This document shows, piece after piece, positions 1 through 11,121 of a stretch of 64,000 nucleotides of DNA (positions are counted from its first letter, which is position 1; each line of letters begins with the position of its first letter). The notes beneath the pieces were generated by a model that saw only the letters and a program-made list of their open reading frames with translations, did not search any database and was not told the DNA's origin. Position numbers and translations under genes: made by a program. The stretch lies in contig NC_063015.1 in assembly GCF_020509005.1 (NCBI RefSeq), forward strand, positions 4,960,001 through 5,024,000, read 5' to 3'. The DNA comes from Fulvia fulva. Lineage: Eukaryota > Ascomycota > Dothideomycetes > Mycosphaerellales > Mycosphaerellaceae.

Positions 1-684
1 CTCTAAGAGGACAACCTAATCACTCTTAACTCTCTAATCTAGAAGGCGACTTAGCTCTATAGGAAATGGCTAGAAGGTAAGAAGGCCTCGGCGCTAATAG
101 TATAGCTATAAGACGCGAAAGCGGCGGATCTAGCGATAGAACAAGGCCTAATCTAGTAATATAGCCTTAAGATAGTAGAAAAGCACTCCTTATCCTTTTG
201 TGTCCTCTAATACTTCAAATACTAATAGTATAGACACCAAACCTATACGTATATAAACAAGTAGGCCTACTCGAACTATATAGGAGACTATATGTCTAGG
301 GACTATATATCGGCTACGAGACGGTACGCGAACTGTCCGGGGTACTACCTATCGTATAGCGCGGAATGCCTATAGCGGAAACTAGCGAAAAACAAGGCAA
401 TCACAAACAGAACCGTCGCCCTAAGATTCTACGGCGACCGTAAGGCTAGCCTATACCGGAACTAGCTAGCGGCGGTCGGGTATAAGCGCCCTAGGGCCGA
501 GAACGATATAAAGGATACGTAACCTAGGGCGTACGGGAGGCTACGTGCTCTACTAGCTACGGCGAGGGAATCTAACTAGGCCCGGCTCCCCTTTAGTATA
601 TAGCCGATAGGCGTAGACTAGGACGTATAAGGTAGTAGGACATAGGACGCTATAGAGGAAATGATTGTCGATACCGATAACTAG
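1..684 (+). pseudogene. LINE copy A ORF1 (Gag-like, zinc-knuckle) 3' part
   Basis: This is the C-terminal third of the LINE nucleic-acid-binding protein. Around 200-350 a Cys-rich stretch with CCHC-type spacing can be read (CFKC, then a Cys-rich run ending ANCPGHH), the usual zinc knuckles of fungal LINE ORF1 proteins. Many codons have become TAG. The ORF ends with a TAG at 682-684 that overlaps the ORF2 start; the ORF2 ATG has become ATA at 677. Confidence 0.75.
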
Positions 685-3600
685 CCTCGATACGCTTAGC
701 ATCATCTAGTATAACGTTAACTATAGTAAGGATATAGTCTAGAACCATTTCCTATACGAGGCGGACCCGTACGTCTACTACGTCCTAGTAATCTAGGAGC
801 TATAGATTAACCCGTACTATAAGAGACTAACGACCTATAAGTTACTAGGCTATACGACATGCCTACGAGGCGACGGTAGACCTCGTACGTACTTCTATAT
901 TAGTAAGGACATACTAGAATCCGACTAGGAGGTAGTGTACTACGTAGACGAAGAAGGCGGGGGCGATATTACCTCCTTCTACGTAGGTAGCACCTAGATA
1001 CACAACCTATATATACAACCGCTAGCCTCGAGGTCTAGCCGCGACCTTAGGGTCTATAGAAACCTAGACAGTACGCTTAAGAGACAAGGGTGCCATATCG
1101 TAGTAGGAGACTTTAATATATACTACCCTTCCTAGGAAAGCCTTATATAGCCGCACCCTATAGCCGACGAAGTAGTCGACTTGATAGCGAGTAACGTAAT
1201 TACCCTTAATACCCCGAAGGACCTAGGCACCTAGAAGAGAGGGGGACTCTAAGGCACGATCGACCTCTTCTAGATCTTAGATAGCTACTACTATACGGTA
1301 ACCTACTATAGGATCGAACATAAACTCGAGGCGTCGTTAGACCACATACTAGTTAGGACCTTTATTACGACATAGATATAACGTATACTAGCGAGAACCC
1401 CTAAGCTAAACTAGGGAAAGGCCTACTAGGCCAACATCTAGGCGTACCTCGATAACTCCGAGAGGCTAGTCTAGATCGCGTAGCAGCAATACAATAGTAA
1501 AGACGAGATAGACAAGGTAGTCTAAGGGTTAATAGACGAAATAAGAAAAGCGACCTTACTTTACGTTCCGCTTACCTAACTAACGACATAGTCTAAACTA
1601 TACTAGACGCCGAAGTGTACTACGGTAGTAAGAGAAGTAAGGAGAGCCCGCCGGGTGTAGACGAGCAGCTATAGCGAGGAGGCCTAGAACGTATATAGGG
1701 AGGCATACTAATAGAAGAAAGCTATAATACGGAGGGAGAAAGTAGTCGGCTAGAGGGCTATAGTAGAAGAAATCGCTAGCAAGCTAGCGAGGATGTAGAA
1801 GCTAGCGAAATGGGCCCGATAGGACCCTATATAGGGCCCCTCCTTCTCTATCCTAGCGCTATAATCGCCTAGTAGCCCGGTTAGTAACCCCGAGGCTAAG
1901 GCGCGTCTACTAGCTACTCTACTCCCCTAGCCCCTAGCATCGCGGTCTAATAGGAGGTGTCCGAGGGAGAAGTTGCCGCTATACTTAGGAAGTTACCGGC
2001 GAAGAAAGCCCCGGGGCCGGATAGGATCCCAAACGAGCTACTAAAGAAGTGTAGAGATTAACTAGCCCTAGCAGTTATAGTGATCTTTAACGCCTACCTA
2101 CAGACCGGATACTACCCGATAGTATTTAAACAATCGACGACAGTAGTCCTACGTAAGCCGTAAAAGGACGACTATACGTAGGTGAAGTAGTACCGCCTAA
2201 TTGCGCTCCTTAACACTCTTAGGAAGGCGCTTAAGAAGCTAGTTATAACGAGACTCTCCGAGGCGGTAGAGGAATACTCCCTACTCCCGGACACCTAGAT
2301 AGGTGCGCGCCTATAGCGATCGACGCTATCCGCGATAGAACTTATTACCTCTTAGGTAAAGGCTATCTAGTATAAGAATAGGGACAAGGTGGTATCCTTA
2401 CTTAGCCTAGAAATATTAGGAGCCTTCGACTACGTATTATACCCGCGGCTACTCTATATCCTAAGGTCGAAAGGACTCCCTAAGTGGCTTATTAACTTCG
2501 TACGGTCCTACCTCCAAAACCGTAGTACGTCGAGCCTAGTAGGCTAGTATAGAAGCCTATTTTAAGCAGTCTATACTAGAATCCCGTAAGGCTTAACGCT
2601 AGTACCTATTCTATTCCTCTTCTTTATAGCGACGCTACTCCTAGCCCTAGAATCCTAGAACACCGCTACGAGCGGCTTCGTAGACGATACGAACATCCTA
2701 GCGTAGTCTTCCTCGACTAAGGAGAACTATAGGCTACTAGAAGAGAAGTATAAGATCTACGAGGACTAGGCTAGGAGGTATAGGGCTCGGTTTACCCTAG
2801 AAAAGTACAATCTAATACACTTTACGCGCCGGCCACGGTTCTATAATATATAAGCTTCTATCTAGATGTAGGGGTATACGACTAACCCGGTAAATTAGCT
2901 TAGAATCCTCGGACTATAGGTAGACCCGGCGCTACGGTAGAGGAAGTACGTATAGGTAATATTACGGAAAGCTAAACAGAATATAGCATTATACTAGAGG
3001 CTCACTACGTCTATATAGGGGGCGGACTTCCGGTAGTCACGACTTCTATATACGGCTATTATACGGCTAGTCCTTACCTATAGTAGCCAAGTATAGTCCT
3101 TAGGCGAGAGGGCCTACCTATTAAAGGGACTCGTCGCGCCGCTAGCGAAGATCTAAAACTAATGCCTAAGGAAGGTCACCGGGGCATATAAGTCGATACT
3201 AATAAGGATACTTAAGTACAAGACCGCTATACCGCCGATCGACCTATATGTCTAGGGACTACGGACCTCCTACTTAGGCAAGTCGGCATAGTACCTAGTA
3301 TAGAAGGTCATCGCTAATGTAGTTATAAGGGCCCGCGAATTAGTACTAGCGTATAAGGGTATTCGACCCGGAAACGAGCCGAACTACCGGGTAAGGGACG
3401 AATAGCTAGTAATACGATAGGAAGGTAAGAAGTCGTTTATAGAGCAACTATAGAAAGAGAGGTAGAACGACTAGGGTGTAGGGCATAGTGGACGCCTATA
3501 GCTAGCGGGACAACCTAAGGAATAGTTAGCTACGAAATCCGCGGTCAAGTACCCCCTAAAGCTTATCTACTACCGCCTTACGAGGGTATAGAGTAGTATA

Positions 3601-3939
3601 GCAACCTAACTACAAAGCGAACACATCGGCCTCTAGGGGTACCTATTATAGAGGAAGGTTCTAGGATACACAAATACTAGCTGCCCCTACGGCTATTACT
3701 CCTAGAACGTACGGTACGTACTCCTCGTCTATCCGAGGTAGTCGCTAGGAAGGGGGGAGTAGATAGTAAAGGCGAGGAACCGGACGATTAGGGCACTTCT
3801 TAATAACGTTAAGGACCTACGGCGTATTACGAACTAGATACTAGAGAAGGGCTAGCTAGAACAGTACCGCCTAGTAGGAGTAGTATAGGAAGAGAGGATA
3901 TAGCGTAGCGCGACGAGACTAGCTAGGAGCGGGGGCTAA
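677..3939 (+). pseudogene. LINE copy A ORF2 (endonuclease, reverse transcriptase), RIP-inactivated
   Basis: Translation from the former start at 677 gives an APE-type endonuclease domain (about 700-1,450). It includes a Y-N-V-N-Y-S-K motif near the start and GDFN at about 1,106. The frame then shifts, and reverse transcriptase follows at about 1,980-2,900. There the PGPD motif and the catalytic FVDD (about 2,677) are still readable. A C-terminal domain with a Cys-Pro-Cys-Gly motif lies near 3,680. Dozens of in-frame TAG/TAA codons arise from CAG, CAA and TGG. No RNase H domain was recognised. The original terminator is probably TAA at 3,937-3,939, because copy B has it at the matching place. 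Confidence 0.8.
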
Positions 3940-4102
3940 CGGGGTAGTAATATAGACTACGTACGTTTAGAGGGAAAGCTAATCTAGATAAGGAGTAGTC
4001 GGGGGCGGGAAGGGTTTTCACCTATTAGGGTTTCCCTTTATATATAATAATAGATATATACCTATATAGGCCGGATAGGGTCCTAGAATAGGGGAATAAC
4101 AA

Positions 4103-4125
4103 ATCTATCTATCTATTTATCTATA
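4103..4125 (+). repeat. tcta-repeat tail of LINE copy A
   Basis: Short run of atct/tcta units at the 3' end of the LINE. Copies B (inverted, at 10,951) and C (at 18,249-18,264) end in the same kind of run. This marks the 3' end of the family and the junction with the gypsy element. Confidence 0.7.
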
Positions 4126-4139
4126 TTAACCTCCGTAAG

Positions 4140-5700
4140 GCGTAAGATACTAAGGACTAGATAGACCGACTCGAGGATATAATCGACACGGAATAGGCGA
4201 CTAGATAGTCCCTAGAAGAGGAGGTTACGCGACTAAAGGAGGAGATCGCTAAGCGCGATAATACTATCGTTATCGACCTAGACGAGCTTACGAGGACTAA
4301 AGATATAAAGAAGGTATATCGTACGTAGTATAAGGTAGCGGAGAGCAAGCTAGTAGAGACCGAGACTAAGCTCGTAGTAGCCGAGAAGCGTATTACTAAG
4401 CTTAAGAAGTAAGAGAAGGACCGTAGCCGGTCTAAGGAATAGTAAGACCTACTACCTTAGCGAACTAAGTCTAAAGAGTTACTAGAGCGTCGGCAAAATA
4501 GAGGCAAACCTAATAAGAAGAAGTCGGACCCGGATTTATCGGACTTATTAGACGACGAGGACAACGGTAACAAGGGCCGTAAGAATAGCCGTTAGGACGG
4601 TAGTCGGAAGGGTAGGAAGAATTGCCCGAGCACCGACTTAGATAGTAACCCTATCTCCGTATATACGACTTACGACGCCGATATAACTACTAGTATCAAG
4701 TCCTCTAACGAGCTAAAGGCCCCTACTAAGTTCGACCTAAAGAGCGACGATATTAAGTTCTAAGAGTAGTAGCGTACTACCGAAGCTAAGCTCTAAGCCT
4801 CGAAGTACCGTACTATAAAGGACTCCCTTCAGAACGTCTAGAGCTAGTTAAGGAACGGTGTATAGACCTATATCGACTCAAATATCCCTAGTCTTACTAA
4901 GTCTACGGAAGGCACGACTACTTAGTACGCTTCTATAGATAATATAATAGAAGATCTAGCCCGGCGCTACGGTACCCGTAATACCTATACTAATACTATA
5001 ACTAAGCTTAATAGTCTATAATAGGGTGATAAGGAGAAGTTTAGTAACTTCTACCTATCCTTCCGTAAGAACGCCGACATCGTTAACCTAGATAACGGCG
5101 CGAAGGAAAAGAAACTCGAGAAGGACTTCCTACTCCGTAAGTTAAACTCGCGCTATAATAACCGTATTAGAAACGAGGACATAGTCAATATGACCCTGAA
5201 GTAAGTCGTATCTACGCTATATAACTACGAGGACAAGTTTAAGGCGTTCGACCTTAAGTACGGTAAGACCGGTAATAGTAATAAGACCTAAGGTAACAAG
5301 AAGACTACTAAGGGTAACGACGATAAGAAGGATACGGCTTCGAGTAGTAGCGGTAATAACACTAACCCGAACGCTAAGACTAAGTAGGCTAATCGACCTT
5401 AGGCATTTCAGTATATCTAACCTTTAGATACTACTCGCGCCTAGGAATATATCGATTAGAATCGGTACTTAAAGTACGAATAAGAAGGTTACCGCCGTGT
5501 CGATACTAATTAGTACCCCCTTTAAGATGTCGCCCGCCGCCTATCTACGCTAGGCTATAACCTAAGTAATAACCGCCGTAACGGTAGTAATCGTAGTAAC
5601 GCTAATAATACCGGCGGCGCGGGAAACGCCTAGTCTACTCTATAAGCGTAATACGTAGTAGACCGTACGAGTTAGAGTTACGAGAAAACGAGAAAAAGTA
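4140..5700 (+). pseudogene. gypsy Gag polyprotein remnant
   Basis: One reading frame, interrupted by TAG codons, encodes an N-terminal charged coiled-coil-like segment (about 4,170-4,420, rich in Glu, Lys, Leu). An acidic Lys/Asp linker follows, then a capsid-like region (about 4,720-5,250; NFYLSFRKN and a following RKLNSRY segment). The end is rich in Asn and Gly. The 5' end is lost where LINE copy A joins. The original start codon is not visible. Confidence 0.65.
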
Positions 5701-5879
5701 TAAGTATAAATATAGGCCTCCTAAGAGAGGTAAGGTTTTGAGTATATTAGTATACTCCCTACTAGCTAAAAACTACTCTATAGATAAACGCAATCCGGTA
5801 ATAGCTTCTTATCTAGTTATACTTTATATAGTAAATAGAAAGATCCCTACTTAAACCCTTTATAATAATAGTACTTACT

Positions 5880-8800
5880 CTACGTACTTTAATATCGACT
5901 TTACGTATAAGAACAACCTTAATATAATATAACTACCCGATCCGTTAGGGCTGATATTAGTAGATAGCCGACCTACTAGTAACCTTATTACTTATAGAAC
6001 AACGGTATAAATTTAAATTGGTAACTACGTAGAGACTAGGTCTAGCTACTATATATTACTAGAATATAATGAAGTCCTCGGCCGTCCCTAGTACGACGAG
6101 TATTAACCTACGTTCTACTATACGTTAGGAACTATAACCCTATTCTTACTATAACTATTATCGATAGAACTATATACTCGGAACTGAACTAGTATACGTA
6201 TAGTCTATTAACGACAAGGGTATTATACTAATAGGCATTCTTTAGACCGAGATACTAGTACTAGAGAGTTTACGGCCTTAAGCTCTATCTAATTACGTCG
6301 AACCCTACGTAGAGGATAAAGACGAACCTATAGTAGTATAGGAGACGTACACGACGAAGGCAGTAATACGATATACCGTCGATACCTACGGTAAACCGGA
6401 ACCGTCTTACTACGTCCGCTAGCTACTACCCGCTAATAGGGTTGAAACACGTAAGCGCCTAGCGCGTCGAACGAAGAAAGAACTAAAGGTCGAGACTGAG
6501 CCGGAGATCGACATTAAGCCTATTAATATAGAAGCACTTCGGCGTATAAGCCGGAGGAAGGGCTATAAAGTATATATAATATAGATATTTAACCCGAAAG
6601 AAATTCCTAATAAGTAAGTCGCGCGAGACCCGCTATCCGCGTATATACTAAAGGCTTTCGGTATAAGAGCGAAGCTAGTACTAGGAGGTAGCGCGGCGAT
6701 GTTAGTAGATACTAACACTTAAGAAAGTATAGATAGATAGGAGGAGCCCCGGGGTAACTATACCTAGCGGTAACTTAACGCCTCTACTATATTAGCTAAC
6801 GACTATTAATGTTTCATAAACGGTAAGGACAAAGACTAGGATCCTATCCCTTTGTTACTAGTAGAGTTTAGGGAAATGGCTAGGCTATTTAGCCGTAAGG
6901 AAGTAGATAAGGTCCTACCGCGACGGCCTAGTGTAGACTATAAGATTAAGCTAAAGAATAGTTAGACACCGCTATTTCGAAGACTATACTCCTTCTCTAT
7001 ACGAGAGAACGAGGTGATTAAGAAGTAGATCGACGACCAACTTAAGAAAGGTTTCATTTAGAGAAGCGTATTACTAGTAGTAGTATCTGTTCTAATAGTC
7101 AAAAAGCCGGGTAGAGGGCTACGAGTATACGTAGACTATAGAGCTCTAAACGCGCTTACGACAAAGAGTCGCTACCCGATTCTACTATTTTAAGAGACCT
7201 TAGATCGTATTACTAGCGCGTAATAGTTCACTAAGCTAGATGTTATCGCTACGTTCAATCGTATCCGTATTATAGTAGGAGACGAGTAGAAAACGGCTTT
7301 TACTACTAGATATAGGTAGTTTAAGTACGTAGTTATGCCCTTTAGACTATACAATGTACTAGGAACGTTTTAGTTATTTATAAACAATATACTACGGGAG
7401 TTTCTAGATAACTTCGTGTTATATTACCTTAATAACGTACTTGTCTTTAGTAAGATAAGAGAGGAGTATATCTAATATATCCTAAAGGTTCTATGAAAGC
7501 TAGATACCGCTAGGCTCTAGTTAGATATTAACAAATACGAGTTCTTTAGATACAAGACCACTTATCTAGGTGTTATTATTACAAATAAGGGCATTAAGAT
7601 AGACCTAGCTAAGATTAAATACGTTAAGAATTAGCCTCTACCCGCGAATATTACCGACATCTTATCGTTTATAGCGTTTACTAACTTCTACCGTAGGTTT
7701 ATTAAGGATTTTAGCAAGATCTACTTGCCTATAACGAAGCTTACGAGGAAGAATATCCTATAGGACTAGTCTCTAGTATATTAATAGGCGTTCGAGGTAT
7801 TGAAGTAAGCATTTATCGATACGCCTACCTTAAAACACTTCTACCTAGGGTGAGAGACTATTCTAGAAACAGATGCCTTAGATTACGTAATAGTAGTAGT
7901 ACTCTTATAACGTAACGAGCGAAGAGTATTACATCCTATCGCTTATATATCTAAGAAGATAGATCCCTAGTAATATAACTACGATATCTATGATAAGGAG
8001 CTCCTAGCTATTATATAAGCTTTCGAGGAATAGCGACCGGAGCTAACTATTACCTAATATAGTACCGACGATTATAAGAATCTACTAGACCCGGAATCTA
8101 AGGACAAGCCGACGCTTATATACTCCGATTATAAGAACCTCGAATAGTTTATAAGCACGAAGCAATTGAGCCGTAGACAAGCTCGCTAGGCCGAGTTTCT
8201 CTCGTAGTTCTTCTTTAAGATCGTCTATAGGCTAGGAGTTTAAGGTACTAAGCTAGACAGCTTAACCCGACGTTTATAGGACTTGCCGAAGCCTAGAGAC
8301 CTAGATAACCTACGAAACTAATAGTAGTATTAGGTATTACTAGGCCTAGATCGTATCCTAAACCTATTATCTACAAGAGTGTTATTAGTATATAATAATA
8401 ACGTTGTGACCCCGCTTACGATAGCTATTCGAGGACTCTATACGTAACTAGAGGCTAAGGAAGCCGTTTAATAGCTAGAACGAGATGAACTATACACCTT
8501 ACTAAGGAAGTACCGTATTAATAACCGTTATATAGTCCTAGTCGGAGGAATAATACATATTAAGAATATATATAGTAGTTATAGCCTATTCGTTCCTCCG
8601 GAGTTAGAAGACAATCTAGATAAAGGTAAAATCCCGGTACGTACTTATATCGTATAGGCTTTCTACGACTATATAGTAGCTAGTTACTTAGGGGACGAGA
8701 AGACGTATAAATTAGTAGCTCGTAACTATACCTAGCTAGGCATCGTACGATTTATTAAGAGCTATATACGTGCCTACCGCGCTTACCGTACGAACAAGAA

Positions 8801-10030
8801 CACTAACATCTAGTACCTAGGGCTATTAAGACCGCTACTAGTACTATTTAGCGCTTAGGAGGATATCTCTATTAACTTCGTAGTTAGACTACCGAAGGGA
8901 ACAAGCCTAGTCGACGGACAAACGTACGAGAACATTATAACCGTTATATACCGCTTAACTAAGGAGCGACATATCATCCCTATTACCTCGATAATAGTAG
9001 AGCATTACGTACTAGTATTCCTTAAGTACGTGTTTAGTAGACATAGGCTCCTGAAGTCTATTGTCTCGGATCGTAGTACGTAATAGTTTCTATATTCTAG
9101 CGTAGGATATACGCGCTACTTAGTATTAGTCGAAAGCTATCTTCGTCGTTCTACCTAGAAACAGATAGACAGTCGGAGAACACGAACAAAGTAATAGAGC
9201 AATACCTACGTATCTTTATTAACTATACCTAGGACGACTAGCTAGATTAGACTCTATTAGCTAAGTTTATAGCAAACAATATAGTGTCCGTAACGATAGG
9301 CGTCTCGCCGTTCTATACTAATACTAGGCGTAATCTAAGGTTCTCTAAGTTCGACTTAGACTTACCTATACTACTAATACTATATAAATAGAGACTAGAC
9401 GCCGAGTCCGCGGACAAGTTTACGGCTAAGATATAAGAGATATACTAATACTTACGACAGTAGATAGCCTTAGTATAAGTAGTCTAAGCTAAGTACGTAA
9501 ACTAGACGCGTATACCTATACTACGGTATACCGAAGGCGACGAAGTATAGGTAAGCACTAAGAACTAGACGATAGAGAGACCTTCTCGTAAGATAGACGT
9601 AAAGTAGTCTAGACCGTACGTAATCACGGAGGTACTACCGGGCAATACTTATAAAGTAGAGCTCCTACCTACTTTAAATATTAATAATCGCTTCTACTTA
9701 TACCTTCTTATACTAGTTTATCCGCCGTTTATAGGACAGACATAATCCGTACTACTACCGATCCGAATTGTCGACGACGAATAATACGAAGCCGATCCCG
9801 CCGAACCCGATTTATAGGAAGTTTAGCAAATTCTAGACTATAAGAACAGATAGCCGCGAGGACTAATACTAGTAGAAGGTAAGTAGCTATATTAGGAATA
9901 CTTAGTGAAATATATTAGATATAATAAGCTATCCTATAAAGCTACGGACTAGGTTATCGAGACTACCGCCGCCTCCGTAGCCGACTTTTACTATAACTAC
10001 CTAAGAGCGACTAAGCTACCTAGTTTTTAA
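5880..10030 (+). pseudogene. gypsy Pol (protease-RT-RNaseH-integrase-chromodomain) remnant
   Basis: RT motifs are clear: [15 protein letters not shown] near 7,110, KLDVIATFN near 7,230 and KYVVMPFRLYN near 7,325. The catalytic box reads YYLNNVLVFS at about 7,422-7,451 where the family has YLDD, so both aspartates are now Asn (codons at 7,431-7,436). Both changes are G to A after T, as RIP predicts. RNase H retains ETDALDY near 7,870. Integrase follows, and in its zinc-binding region two expected Cys read as Tyr. The C-terminal chromodomain (about 9,820-9,990) has EYLVKYIRYN where YLVKWKGY is usual. Confidence 0.82.
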
Positions 10031-10372
10031 CTACCTATAGACTAGATACCGAATAAGAATACTATAGGCATACGTATAGCGCGCTAACTAGTATAAGTAG
10101 CGATAGCTCTAATATAGGTATGACTAGGCCTCCGGGCTTATTAGAAAGAGAGCGATACGCGTCGCGATAATAATCTTACTCGATAAGTAGACCGAGTAGT
10201 AGACGCTAATCTTCCGATTAGCGCGAGTTAAGACGATCTTAAAGACGGATTAGACGATAGTCTAATAGATAATAAGGTGTTTATAAAGGTAATAAGAGAT
10301 ATAATAGATACGATAGATATAAGAGGAGAGAAGAGTACTCCGGAGCGTACTCTAAGAGGGGGGGTAGTATTA

Positions 10373-10565
10373 CCGTACCGGCGTATATTTACTTAAACCC
10401 GCGGACACGTACCTAGACCCCGCGCCCGCTAACTAATCCGACTAGCGGCTTAGCGCCCGTATATAACTCTCGCGCCCTCCGCGCCTCTCTTAGATAGAAT
10501 ATCTATTCGACTTATACCTTAACCTACTACGTACTTATACCTACTTATAATATCTATACGAGTAA
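10373..10565 (+). repeat. candidate LTR of the gypsy element
   Basis: It starts directly after an uninterrupted G tract, with tattac (from tgttac if the first TpG was RIP-mutated). It contains a CG-rich core and a run resembling promoter and R region. The right end was not fixed: no second copy of this LTR is in the window, so the length is an estimate. Confidence 0.45.
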
Positions 10566-10590
10566 GTTACGCCGCGTAGTAACTAAAGGG

Positions 10591-10950
10591 ATGCCTAGAT
10601 AACGTAAACTACTACTAGCGCCCGTAATTATTAAACGCGAAGGCTAGGTATCGGAGGAATATAAAGTAGAGGATCTAGTAGATACTAAGATTAGGTATAA
10701 CGATATATAGTATATAGTCATTTAGAAGGATCGTACGCGGAGCTAGGCTAAGTAGTTAGCCGTACTACCTAGATATAAAGAACTCGTAATCGCGTTCTAC
10801 TAGCAATACCTAGATAAACCTAAGCCTACCTTTAACGGACTCGATTAGCCGGTAACTTAATACGGGCTAGCGCTAATCCTCGGACCGTATACACAAACGC
10901 GGTATAACTATAGCTTCTTTAATAAAGCTCTCGAAACTAGTACCGGTATT
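10591..10950 (+). pseudogene. Chromodomain-like ORF fragment behind the LTR
   Basis: From an intact ATG at 10,591 one frame runs 120 codons, with TAG/TAA codons where CAG or TGG are expected, until LINE copy B interrupts it. The middle part (KVEDLVDTKIRYND, then YIVI with K and D) resembles the start of a chromodomain. A conserved-looking LPRYKELVIAFY segment and a KPKPTFNGLD segment follow. It could be the first coding part of another gypsy element that uses this LTR as its 5' LTR, or a separate repeated gene. The family is unknown. Confidence 0.4.
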
Positions 10951-11121
10951 AGATAGATTTGTCATTCCCCTGTTCTAGGACCCTATCCGGCCTATATAGG
11001 TATATATCTATTGTTATGTACAAAGGGAAACCCGAATAGGTGAAAACCCTTCCCGCCCCCGACTACTCCTTGTCTAGTTTAGCTTTCCCTCTAAACGTAC
11101 GTAGTCTATATCACTACCCCG

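Larger units (their letters stand above)
1..4125 (+). mobile_element. LINE (Tad1-like non-LTR retrotransposon), copy A, RIP-mutated, 5' part outside window
   Basis: Carries the end of ORF1, then ORF2 with endonuclease, reverse transcriptase and a C-terminal cysteine domain, and ends in a tcta-rich tail. The same sequence occurs inverted at 10,951-15,985 (copy B); position 1 here matches about 15,110 there, so roughly 0.9 kb of the 5' end lies outside the window. Comparison of the copies shows C to T at CpA and G to A at TpG: for example, CAACAG in copy B reads TAATAG here near 1,950. Copy A is mutated more heavily than copy B and has lost about 49 nt of ORF2 between the endonuclease and the RT, which shifts the frame. 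The element is dead. Confidence 0.9.
4126..10570 (+). mobile_element. Ty3/gypsy LTR retrotransposon (chromovirus), RIP-mutated, 5' end missing
   Basis: Domain order on the plus strand is Gag (4,140-5,700), protease region, reverse transcriptase (about 6,940-7,800), RNase H (about 7,820-8,050), integrase (about 8,640-9,420) and chromodomain (about 9,820-9,990). A G-rich polypurine tract (10,364-10,371) and a candidate LTR follow. No 5' LTR is visible: LINE copy A abuts the gag coding sequence directly. The order RT-RNaseH-IN with a C-terminal chromodomain is that of Ty3/gypsy chromoviruses. TpA-rich mutation with dense TAG stops runs throughout, so the element cannot encode a working protein. 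Confidence 0.88.
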
